A DNA stretch of 5,472 bases from JARDZI01 sp041639705 (GTDB lineage Bacteria > Bacillota > Clostridia > Clostridiales > Caloramatoraceae), in NCBI GenBank assembly GCA_041639705.1, contig JBEQBT010000230.1, forward strand, positions 1 to 5,472, given 5' to 3'. Position 1 is the stretch's first letter. Each line of letters opens with the position of its first letter. Shown here piece by piece: positions 1 to 5,472 of the stretch. The position numbers and the translations under genes were made by a program. The notes under the pieces were generated by a model. It did not search any database and was not told the DNA's origin. It worked only from the letters and a program-made list of their open reading frames with translations.

Positions 1-150
1 TTATTTCAGCATAATCTAGGCAGCTTGATTATGATACTCTTTTTTCATAACTATTTGCATAACTATTTTTATTAACTTGCAAAAATAATTTATTAAAATC
101 ACTTGACTTTGCTTAGCTGGTCTACAACAACATCTATCCTAAACAGAGCC
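1..150. mobile_element. Possible insertion-sequence end abutting the dCache-GGDEF-EAL stop codon
   Basis: The stretch after the stop codon of the c-di-GMP gene holds no recognisable gene or terminator. Read on the minus strand it begins exactly at position 150 with GGCTCTGTTTAGGATAGATG. This resembles the GGCTCTGT-type terminal repeats of several DDE transposon families, IS1595-like ones among them; the match is from memory and is only suggestive. On the plus strand one frame is open from the window edge to a TAA at 73-75 (24 codons, no recognised motif). It could be the tail of a transposase or chance in AT-rich DNA. Two near-identical 12-bp units (CATAACTATTTG/T) lie in tandem at 46-69. If this is an IS end, the element extends to the left out of the window. 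Confidence 0.3.
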
Positions 151-2421
151 TTAATTTGAATCCTTAATATTTAATTTTTCATTTATTGGTCCAGGTTTTC
201 CTAAATGATAACCTTGTCCATAGTTAACTCCTATTTCCTTTAATATCTTAAGTACTGCTTCATTTTCAACAAACTCTGCTATTGTCCTCTTACCAAGTGA
301 AACTGCCAATGTGTTTATAGTTTGAACTATTGCCCTATGGCTAGAATCCTTATCAATATTATGTATAAAGCTTCCATCGATTTTAATAAAATCAACTGGA
401 AGTGATCTAAGATATGTAAAGGAGGTGTATCCAACTCCAAAGTCATCCAGTGCTATCTGGCAGCCAAGCTCTTTAAACTTTTCCATCCAGCTTTGTGCGT
501 GTATAAAATTTTTCGTCGATGCGGTTTCTGTAATTTCAAAGCCTAAATTTAAATGTAGGGGATCAATTCCACTTTCTAAAATACTTTTTTCAAAAAACTC
601 AAGTAATGCATTATTTGTAAGGCTTAATCCTGAAATGTTCATAAATATAGTAGTTTTATGATACTTTGTTATTATATTTAATACTTGCTCAAATACCCAA
701 TGATCTATATCAGATATCAGCCCAAATCGCTCTGCTATTGGAATGAATATACCTGGTGAAATAAGTTTATCATCCTTATCCTTAAGTCTGATTAAAGCTT
801 CATAATGGTTGATTTTTTTTGAATCTATCTCCATAATTGGCTGAAGAAATAATACAAATCTATCTTCTCTTATTGCATTTTTGATTAGTAAAATCAATTC
901 GTTAATTTTTTCGGGATCATCAATATTAGAAGTTATATTCTCTGGTAAAAGGCAAACTGCTTTATTTTTACCATTTTCCTTGGCAGTTTTTAGAGCAGCA
1001 TTGGCAAGTGAGAAAAACTTTATAATACTTTCCTTGTTATCCATTACAGTATATCCAGTGCTGATGCTGATATCTATATTTTGATTGCCTATTTGGAGAG
1101 GATTATTGCAAATTGAAATTTGGAGTCTTTCAGAAAAGTATTTTGCTGACTGAATTGTTACATTTGTTAGCAATACGGCAAATTCATCTCCCCCTGATCT
1201 TGCGAGAAGACCATCCCTTGGAACAATACTCTTTAAAATACCAGCTATAGATTTTAATATTTCGTCCCCAACAGCGTGTCCATATGTATCATTAATAAAT
1301 TTGAAATTATCAATATCAATCAATATAAGTGAATACTCAAGTGATTCCCTGGTTTTTTCTATTTCACTTTTAAAGAAAATTTCAAGGTATTGACGATTTG
1401 GCAACCCTGTTAATAAATCGTGAGTAAGCATATATTTCATTCTTATTTTTTCTATATACATATTTATACTTACAATAATTAGAATTATAAAAAGAAGTAG
1501 AAATATTCCTATAATACCATAGGTGTAAAACATAACCTTCATTCTTGTCATTTCTGAAGAATATATTTTAGGATCTGTTATTGCAATTACCTTCCACTTT
1601 TCCTGGGGCATGGTCCAATAATAGCCTAATGTCCTATCGTTATTAGAGTACTCAATATCGATATTTCCGTTTAGATTAATTAAAACAGAATTCCAATCTT
1701 GTTTCTGGATTAAAGAAGAGAAATTCAGGTTACCTGAAAGCTCTTTAAGTGCACTCGTAAGATCTGATTCACCTATTCCACCTTCATCATTGATAATAAT
1801 ATTGCCATAATTATCAGTAACATAATAATGTGTTTTATGATCAGGAGATAGATGTTCAAAAAGTTTGCTAAATTTATCAATAAAAATATCAAGTCCAACA
1901 ACACCCATTAACTTATTATTTTGATAAACTGGGGCTGCTATTGTAATGCATGTCTTACCTGTAAGTGAATCTGTATAGGAGTTTGTTACAATAAGACCTT
2001 TTTTATTAGCCGCTTCTATATACCATGACCGTTCAGTTGGGTTATAATCAGGGGGAAACTGATCATTAGAAGTAGTAATATGAGTACCATCACTTCTTGC
2101 AAAATAAAATCCTCCAACAGTAGTAAAGCCAACACTTCTATCTGAAATAAACTTTTTAATTGCTTTATCATCACCCAAATTCATACTTTGGAGTTTTTGG
2201 GCTGTGAAGGTTACTAACTCCTTTTCTGGCAGCATAATTTCAGATAATAAAAGAGTGGCATTATTAGAAAGCTGCAAATTATCATAAGCAAGGGAACTAA
2301 TAAACTTCTTTTGCTTGTTAAGATAATCATTATAGTATTTAATGCTATAAATAATTCCAGAAGTTATAATAATTATGATTAGAATTCGTGTAATAATTCG
2401 ATTGCTTGTAGAATGCTTCAA
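151..2421 (-). CDS. Membrane dCache sensor-GGDEF-EAL cyclic-di-GMP turnover protein
   Basis: Predicted inner-membrane c-di-GMP enzyme of 756 aa. Start: TTG at 2421-2419, preceded by AAAGGGGG with an 8-nt spacer. An in-frame GTG nine codons upstream (2448) has no ribosome binding site. Residues below count from the TTG. TM1 is about 8-29, followed by an extracytoplasmic double-Cache domain (about 35-295) and TM2 (about 300-322). The sensor carries Y126, R131, W133, Y134, Y149, D151 and D178, the residue set of amino-acid-binding dCache_1AA domains. The GGDEF domain has DLLTGLPNR (335 onward), DIDNFKFINDTYGHAVGD and an intact GGDEF (410-414). The inhibitory RxxD site is replaced by PRDG (401-404). 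The EAL domain keeps EAL (541-543), N595, E629, DDFG (659-662), K680, E716/E719 and Q736; its AEGVE motif reads AEFVE. Both activities, diguanylate cyclase and phosphodiesterase, therefore look possible. Alternatively GGDEF may only bind GTP and tune the EAL domain. The C-terminus looks complete. It has its own promoter region (2449-2632). Confidence 0.93.
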   Translation of the reverse strand: MKHSTSNRIITRILIIIIITSGIIYSIKYYNDYLNKQKKFISSLAYDNLQLSNNATLLLSEIMLPEKELVTFTAQKLQSMNLGDDKAIKKFISDRSVGFTTVGGFYFARSDGTHITTSNDQFPPDYNPTERSWYIEAANKKGLIVTNSYTDSLTGKTCITIAAPVYQNNKLMGVVGLDIFIDKFSKLFEHLSPDHKTHYYVTDNYGNIIINDEGGIGESDLTSALKELSGNLNFSSLIQKQDWNSVLINLNGNIDIEYSNNDRTLGYYWTMPQEKWKVIAITDPKIYSSEMTRMKVMFYTYGIIGIFLLLFIILIIVSINMYIEKIRMKYMLTHDLLTGLPNRQYLEIFFKSEIEKTRESLEYSLILIDIDNFKFINDTYGHAVGDEILKSIAGILKSIVPRDGLLARSGGDEFAVLLTNVTIQSAKYFSERLQISICNNPLQIGNQNIDISISTGYTVMDNKESIIKFFSLANAALKTAKENGKNKAVCLLPENITSNIDDPEKINELILLIKNAIREDRFVLFLQPIMEIDSKKINHYEALIRLKDKDDKLISPGIFIPIAERFGLISDIDHWVFEQVLNIITKYHKTTIFMNISGLSLTNNALLEFFEKSILESGIDPLHLNLGFEITETASTKNFIHAQSWMEKFKELGCQIALDDFGVGYTSFTYLRSLPVDFIKIDGSFIHNIDKDSSHRAIVQTINTLAVSLGKRTIAEFVENEAVLKILKEIGVNYGQGYHLGKPGPINEKLNIKDSN

Positions 2422-2429
2422 TTTTGATA

Positions 2430-2437
2430 CCCCCTTT
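2430..2437 (-). promoter_or_regulatory. Ribosome binding site that selects the TTG start
   Basis: On the minus strand AAAGGGGG lies 8 nt before TTG (2421-2419). The sequence before the upstream GTG (2448-2446) is ACTTTATCTATC, which has no Shine-Dalgarno match, and this ribosome binding site would fall inside that longer reading frame. The TTG start is therefore preferred. Confidence 0.75.
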
Positions 2438-2526
2438 CTTCTGAACACGATAGATAAAGTATGAATTAATTAAAGAGATTTAGTATAAATAAGAATAATA
2501 GAGAAGAATGAATTTTGTTAATTCAA

Positions 2527-2555
2527 ATTATACTATATGTTAAAACAATACACAA
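2527..2555 (-). promoter_or_regulatory. Candidate SigA promoter of the dCache-GGDEF-EAL gene
   Basis: Minus strand: -35 TTGTGT (2555-2550), 17-bp spacer, -10 TATAAT (2532-2527, perfect consensus). Transcription would start near 2520, giving a 5' UTR of about 100 nt. The -35 matches only half of TTGACA, so an activator or weak basal activity is plausible. I saw no c-di-GMP riboswitch core in the leader. Confidence 0.5.
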
Positions 2556-2601
2556 TTTGTAATTTTAGCTTGTAAAATGTAATATAATGTAGATATTGTT
2601 T

Positions 2602-2628
2602 ATATCGGTTAAATTGAAAATTTCATTA
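2602..2628 (-). promoter_or_regulatory. Candidate SigD (motility sigma factor) promoter
   Basis: Minus strand: TAAT (2628-2625), 15-bp spacer, ACCGATAT (2609-2602). The SigD/FliA-type consensus of Firmicutes is TAAA-N15-GCCGATAT, so this matches 3 of 4 and 7 of 8 positions at the right spacing. It lies just past the tyrS terminator and points toward the dCache-GGDEF-EAL gene. Transcription would start near 2595, giving a leader of about 175 nt. It is one site in AT-rich DNA and remains a prediction. Confidence 0.4.
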
Positions 2629-2632
2629 GTAT

Positions 2633-2668
2633 AAAAACAAGAGATGTGTGAAATTACAACATCTCTTG
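2633..2668 (-). terminator. Intrinsic terminator of tyrS
   Basis: Minus strand: perfect 10-bp stem CAAGAGATGT / ACATCTCTTG (2668-2659 with 2647-2638), 11-nt loop, then TTTTT (2637-2633). It begins 14 nt after the tyrS stop codon. It should insulate the downstream c-di-GMP gene from tyrS transcription. Confidence 0.88.
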
Positions 2669-2682
2669 CTTATTATTTACAG

Positions 2683-3900
2683 TTATTCAATGGTTATTTG
2701 ATTATATGTTTTTTTACCTTTTCTAACAAGCATTTTTCCGTCCTTGAAGAAACTCTCAGTCACTATTAAATCCATATCCATAACCTTTTCATCATTAACA
2801 TATAGACCACCCTGTTGTATCAAACGTTTACCTTCACTTTTGGATGGAATAATTTCTGATGCAATAAGTAAATCTAGTATTTTTGAACCTAGCATTTCAC
2901 TTGGGATTGTTGATGTAGGTATATTTCCTAAGTCTCCTCCAGCTCCAAACAGTGCTTCAGCTCCTTGCTTTGCCATTTGGGCTTCAGCTTCACCATGAAC
3001 AATCTTAGTAACTTCATATGCCAAAACTTTCTTTGCTTCATTTATTTCTCTATCCTTTAGTGAACCTAACATTCTTACCTCATCCATAGGAAGAAAGGTT
3101 AGAAGTGATAAGCATTTTCCCACATCAGCATCGTCAATATTTCTCCAGTACTGGTAGAATTCATATGGAGTAGTTTTGAGAGGATCAAGCCATAGGGCAC
3201 CCTTTTCAGTTTTGCCCATTTTTTTGCCTTCACTTGTAGTAAGTAGTGTAAATGTCATACCAAATGCTGGCTTTCCTTCTTTCCTTCTAATAAGGTCAGC
3301 ACCTGATATAATATTAGACCATTGGTCATCCCCACCTAACTGAAGCACACAGCCATATCTTCTATTTAATTCAAGAAAATCATATGACTGCATAAGCATG
3401 TAGTTAAATTCAAGGAAGGATAACCCCTTTTCCAATCTCTGCTTAAAACATTCTGCAGTAAGCATCCTGTTTACAGAGAAATGAACACCAACATTTCTTA
3501 AAAAATCTATATAGTTTAAATCAAAAAGCCAATCTGCATTATTAGCTATTATTGCTTTACCATCAGAAAAATCAATAAGCCTTTCCATTTGTTTTTTAAA
3601 CATACCGGCATTATGTTGTATTTCTTCCTTGGTAAGCATTTTTCTCATATCACTTTTCCCACTGGGGTCTCCAACCATTGCCGTACCGCCTCCCACAAGA
3701 GCTATTGGTCTGTGACCTGCTTGCTGCATATGGGCCATTGCCATAAGAGTTACGAAATGACCAACATGCAGGCTGTCTGCAGTTGGATCATACCCTGTAT
3801 AAAATGTTATTTTCTCATTTTGAAGCAGTTCCTTTATTTCATCCTCATGGGTTAATTGTTGAATGTAACCTCTTTCCTTAAGAATATCAAATGCTGACAT
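2683..3900 (-). CDS. tyrS: Tyrosyl-tRNA synthetase
   Basis: Cytoplasmic class I aminoacyl-tRNA synthetase that charges tRNA-Tyr with tyrosine at the expense of ATP. At 405 aa it has the usual full length for bacterial TyrRS. The Rossmann catalytic core opens with YTGYDPTADSLHVGH (34-48), containing the HIGH-type signature HVGH. Y167, Q171 and D174 in YMLMQSYD fit the tyrosine pocket. GGDDQWSNI (189-197) is the conserved family block, and KMGKT (227-231) is the KMSKS-type loop. A C-terminal S4 RNA-binding domain occupies about 340-403. The ATG at 3900-3898 follows GGGAGGT (3914-3908) at a good distance. The ribosome binding site lies partly in a small AACCT-GGG-AGGTT hairpin (3919-3907), too weak to call regulatory. 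Transcription appears to come from its own promoter and to stop at the downstream hairpin terminator. The tRNA-dependent T-box leader common before Firmicute synthetase genes is absent. Confidence 0.97.
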   Translation of the reverse strand: MSAFDILKERGYIQQLTHEDEIKELLQNEKITFYTGYDPTADSLHVGHFVTLMAMAHMQQAGHRPIALVGGGTAMVGDPSGKSDMRKMLTKEEIQHNAGMFKKQMERLIDFSDGKAIIANNADWLFDLNYIDFLRNVGVHFSVNRMLTAECFKQRLEKGLSFLEFNYMLMQSYDFLELNRRYGCVLQLGGDDQWSNIISGADLIRRKEGKPAFGMTFTLLTTSEGKKMGKTEKGALWLDPLKTTPYEFYQYWRNIDDADVGKCLSLLTFLPMDEVRMLGSLKDREINEAKKVLAYEVTKIVHGEAEAQMAKQGAEALFGAGGDLGNIPTSTIPSEMLGSKILDLLIASEIIPSKSEGKRLIQQGGLYVNDEKVMDMDLIVTESFFKDGKMLVRKGKKTYNQITIE

Positions 3901-3930
3901 ATATAAAACCTCCCAGGTTAGTTTTTGTAT

Positions 3931-3959
3931 ATTTTATCAAATCCTTGAGTATTTTTCAA
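3931..3959 (-). promoter_or_regulatory. SigA promoter of tyrS
   Basis: Minus strand: -35 TTGAAA (3959-3954), 17-bp spacer, -10 TAAAAT (3936-3931) with a TG one base before the -10 (extended -10). Each box matches 5 of 6 consensus positions. Transcription would start near 3924, giving a leader of only about 25 nt. The -35 coincides with the edge of the neighbouring hairpin module. Confidence 0.72.
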
Positions 3960-4071
3960 GTGAACTCGTCCAGCTAAAGCTGGACATTGAGACTTTTGTG
4001 GGGATTCAAACTCCATCAAAGTAGAAAATGGTACTCCCACTTGTAGATGTGGGAGTCTTGAAACTGGATAA
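3954..4071 (+). mobile_element. Candidate IS200/IS605-type right-end remnant with three hairpins
   Basis: Three hairpins follow one another on the plus strand. H1 is GTCCAGC-TAAA-GCTGGAC (3968-3985). H2 spans 3992-4022: a 12-position stem with 11 pairs, two of them G·U, and a 7-nt loop. H3 is ACTCCCAC-8 nt-GTGGGAGT (4033-4056). H2's two G·U pairs become A·C mismatches on the other strand, which favours a plus-strand RNA. The block is flanked by TTTCAAG (3954-3960) and its complement CTTGAAA (4057-4063). Subterminal palindromes of this kind mark IS200/IS605 ends, where the TnpB guide RNA (omegaRNA) scaffold lies. Assignment to that family is by resemblance only. No transposase or TnpB gene is present. 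For the CDF gene on the minus strand, H3 lies 19 nt after the stop and could act as a weak 3' hairpin, though no strong T-tract follows. Confidence 0.45.
3964..4071 (+). pseudogene. Possible decayed C-terminal tail of a TnpB-like protein
   Basis: One plus-strand frame reads TRPAKAGH, a TGA stop (3988-3990), then DFCGDSNSIK, and continues to ENGTPTCRCGS (4024-4056) before a TAA at 4069-4071. A CGD-containing, hydrophilic tail just before the right-end hairpin is typical of IS605/IS1341-type TnpB proteins, as I recall them. Upstream, the frame is blocked by a TGA at 3961-3963 and runs antisense to the tyrS promoter, so no start or catalytic domain survives. It could be coincidence. The support is the shared location with the hairpins and the motif flavour. 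Confidence 0.3.
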
Positions 4072-4075
4072 AGTT

Positions 4076-5242
4076 TTACAGCTGCAAATAATCCCTATCA
4101 AGACCAATTATTACTTTATAATTAGGATACTTAGTTTTTATTTTGCGACCTAGTAGCTCTAGAAATTGTTTTTCTTTGCTGTGGGATAGTGTGTTATTAA
4201 TAACCACATCGAACAAAATGTTTTTATGGGCATGGGTACCAACAAATCTAAAATCATGGTATGAGATAATCTGTGGAAATTCCTTGAGGATTTCTTCAAC
4301 CTCTGTCCTTGTTTCTTGAATCTCCTTATCATCAACATTTACGGGATCCATATGTATTATAAGGGATATACCAAGTTTTCTGGATATTTTATTTTCTGCA
4401 ATGTCAATTATCTCATGGGCTTCAAGGATTGGAGTGCTTGAGGGGACTTCAGCATGTATTGTTGCCATATATTTACTAGCTCCATAGCTGTGAACAATAA
4501 GATTATGTACACCAATTATTCCTTTGAAAGTAAGCATTTCCTCAGTAATTGATTTAACTAATTCCGGTGGAGGTGCTTCCCCAAGTAGTGGACTAATTGT
4601 GTCCTTTATTAGAGTATAACCAGCAAAAAGTATAAACCCAGAAACAATCATTCCAATGTAACCATCTACAGGAAAGGCTGTAAATTTGGACAATATAAGT
4701 GAAATGGCAACAGTTGAAGTTACTACCACATCACTGAAGCTGTCAAATGAGGTTGCATTAAGGGCTTCTGACTTAATTTCCTTTCCAAGTCGTTTATTAA
4801 AGCTTCCAAGCCATAGTTTTGCAGCTATTGATATTAGTAAAACAATAAATGATGTAAGCTCAAATTCAAGCTTAACTGGATTTAATATTCTATTATATGA
4901 GCTCTTTACAAATTCATATCCTACAAGTAGGACCAGGAAAGAAATAATTAGTCCTGCAATATATTCACCTCTACCATGTCCAAATGGATGATCCCTATCA
5001 GCAGGCTTATCTGCAATTTTAAACCCAACAATTGTAATTACAGCCGAGCCTACATCTGACAGATTATTAAACGCATCTGCAGTTATGGCAACACTGTTAA
5101 GTGCCGTCCCAATAAGAAATTTAGACACAAAAAGTAGTATATTAACAATAATACCAACAAAGCCTCCAAGATACCCATAGCTTTGTCTTGTATTATAAGA
5201 GGACTTTGGAAAAAACCGATTAATTAAAAAACTTGAAAACAT
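4076..5242 (-). CDS. Cation diffusion facilitator (CDF) metal exporter, probably Mn2+-type
   Basis: Inner-membrane CDF transporter of 388 aa, expected to export a divalent metal in exchange for protons as a homodimer. The transmembrane domain covers about 25-210 with six predicted segments. The signature SVAITADAFNNLSD (50-63) and DHPFGHGR (84-91) are typical. The intramembrane metal site reads N59xxxD63 in TM2 and D167xxxD171 in TM5. This N-D-D-D set is found in manganese exporters of the MntE/MneP type, whereas Zn2+ CDFs have H-D-H-D or D-D-H-D. The cytoplasmic regulatory domain follows (about 215-300, with H263 and H297). An additional tail of about 88 residues comes after IIHMDPV, making the protein longer than the roughly 300-aa basic CDF form. 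The ATG at 5242 is preceded by GGGGGTGAT (5254-5246). No yybP-ykoY manganese riboswitch is visible in the short leader. Metal preference is inferred. Confidence 0.93.
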   Translation of the reverse strand: MFSSFLINRFFPKSSYNTRQSYGYLGGFVGIIVNILLFVSKFLIGTALNSVAITADAFNNLSDVGSAVITIVGFKIADKPADRDHPFGHGRGEYIAGLIISFLVLLVGYEFVKSSYNRILNPVKLEFELTSFIVLLISIAAKLWLGSFNKRLGKEIKSEALNATSFDSFSDVVVTSTVAISLILSKFTAFPVDGYIGMIVSGFILFAGYTLIKDTISPLLGEAPPPELVKSITEEMLTFKGIIGVHNLIVHSYGASKYMATIHAEVPSSTPILEAHEIIDIAENKISRKLGISLIIHMDPVNVDDKEIQETRTEVEEILKEFPQIISYHDFRFVGTHAHKNILFDVVINNTLSHSKEKQFLELLGRKIKTKYPNYKVIIGLDRDYLQL

Positions 5243-5274
5243 ATAATCACCCCCAGTGAATATTTAAAAGGTTT

Positions 5275-5303
5275 TTTATAGTATATGTTAATTTGAATTT
5301 TAA
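5275..5303 (-). promoter_or_regulatory. Candidate promoter of the CDF exporter with an overlapping dyad
   Basis: Minus strand: -35 TTAAAA (5303-5298), 17-bp spacer, -10 TATAAA (5280-5275), giving a leader of about 25 nt. A dyad GTTAA-8 nt-TTAAC (5287-5304) overlaps the -35 and spacer and could be an operator. In such AT-rich sequence both are weak predictions. Confidence 0.38.
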
Positions 5304-5399
5304 CATAAAAACATTTTTATAAAAAGACGGTTGTTATAAAGTATAGTTTTTTTGCTAATGTTATATGGGTACAGAGACAGAATTGTGTGGTTATGCGTC

Positions 5400-5426
5400 G
5401 TAGTGGTGAACAGTGTTCACCACTAC
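5400..5426. repeat. Perfect 13-bp palindrome (intergenic repeat unit A)
   Basis: GTAGTGGTGAACA and its exact reverse complement flank a single central G. The block is visibly richer in GC than the surrounding intergenic DNA. No T-tract follows on either strand, so it is not a typical intrinsic terminator. It is better read as an intergenic palindromic repeat or a mobile-element-derived hairpin. Confidence 0.75.
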
Positions 5427-5445
5427 ATTAAGAATAACGTGCACT

Positions 5446-5472
5446 GTAGTGGCCGATGCCCACATCGGCATG
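5446..5472. repeat. Second palindromic repeat unit, cut by the window end (unit B)
   Basis: It starts with the same GTAGTGG head as unit A (5446-5452). The hairpin GCCGATG-CCCA-CATCGGC (5452-5469) follows. The head can also pair with CCACTAC of unit A (5420-5426), so alternative folds exist. The repeat block probably continues past the right edge. Confidence 0.6.

Noticed and set aside
1..75. Partial gene on the plus strand ending at 75
   Set aside because: Only 24 open codons with no motif. Such a run is expected by chance here, so it is noted under the possible IS end and not called as a CDS.
425..661. Plus-strand ORF of 78 codons
   Set aside because: It lies antisense inside the EAL domain coding sequence, has no ribosome binding site and encodes no recognisable domain. 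It is a shadow of the real gene, as are the plus-strand frames at 881-1084, 2744-2998, 3589-3855 and 4686-4991.
2422..2448. Upstream GTG start of the dCache-GGDEF-EAL gene
   Set aside because: It has no Shine-Dalgarno sequence, and the strong AAAGGGGG site sits inside the extension at the right distance for the TTG.
2422..2600. c-di-GMP riboswitch in the leader of the GGDEF-EAL gene
   Set aside because: The leader is AT-rich and lacks the conserved GEMM core and tetraloop-receptor elements.
5345..5390. GGGTACAGAGACAGAATTGTG resembling REP/RAYT-associated intergenic repeats
   Set aside because: The similarity is from memory only, and no palindrome accompanies it within the window, so it is too weak to annotate.
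5243..5400. yybP-ykoY manganese riboswitch upstream of the CDF gene
   Set aside because: No conserved riboswitch stems or sequence blocks are visible, and the nearest promoter candidate leaves only about 25 nt of leader.

Overview
The window is AT-rich chromosomal DNA. Strong purine-rich ribosome binding sites, a TTG start and the protein families point to a low-GC Gram-positive bacterium, most likely a member of Clostridia; I cannot name a genus. All three complete genes lie on the minus strand, so transcription runs from right to left.

Right to left: positions 5395-5472 hold a GC-richer block of modular palindromes that continues past the window edge. Next is a cation diffusion facilitator (CDF) metal exporter (4076-5242) whose membrane metal site has the N-D-D-D pattern of Mn2+-type CDFs. 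A 174-bp gap follows. It carries three consecutive hairpins and a short decayed reading frame on the plus strand, which I interpret as the right end of an IS200/IS605 (TnpB-type) element. Past these hairpins comes a good SigA-type promoter for tyrosyl-tRNA synthetase, tyrS (2683-3900). tyrS has no T-box leader and ends in a clear intrinsic terminator. A 5'-untranslated region of about 100-175 nt with two candidate promoters, one SigA-like and one SigD (motility sigma)-like, leads into a membrane-bound dCache-GGDEF-EAL protein (151-2421). Its stop codon directly abuts a sequence that resembles an insertion-sequence terminus (1-150).

The three genes look like independent transcription units rather than one pathway. 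The most informative content is as follows. The c-di-GMP enzyme has intact motifs for both synthesis and hydrolysis, and its extracellular sensor carries the full amino-acid-binding residue set of the dCache_1AA family at the family spacing. This predicts an amino-acid-responsive c-di-GMP switch that may be wired to the motility regulon. The structured IS605-like remnant sits between CDF and tyrS, with its edge on the tyrS -35 box. No complete new defence or mobile system is visible; the unusual signals are non-coding.
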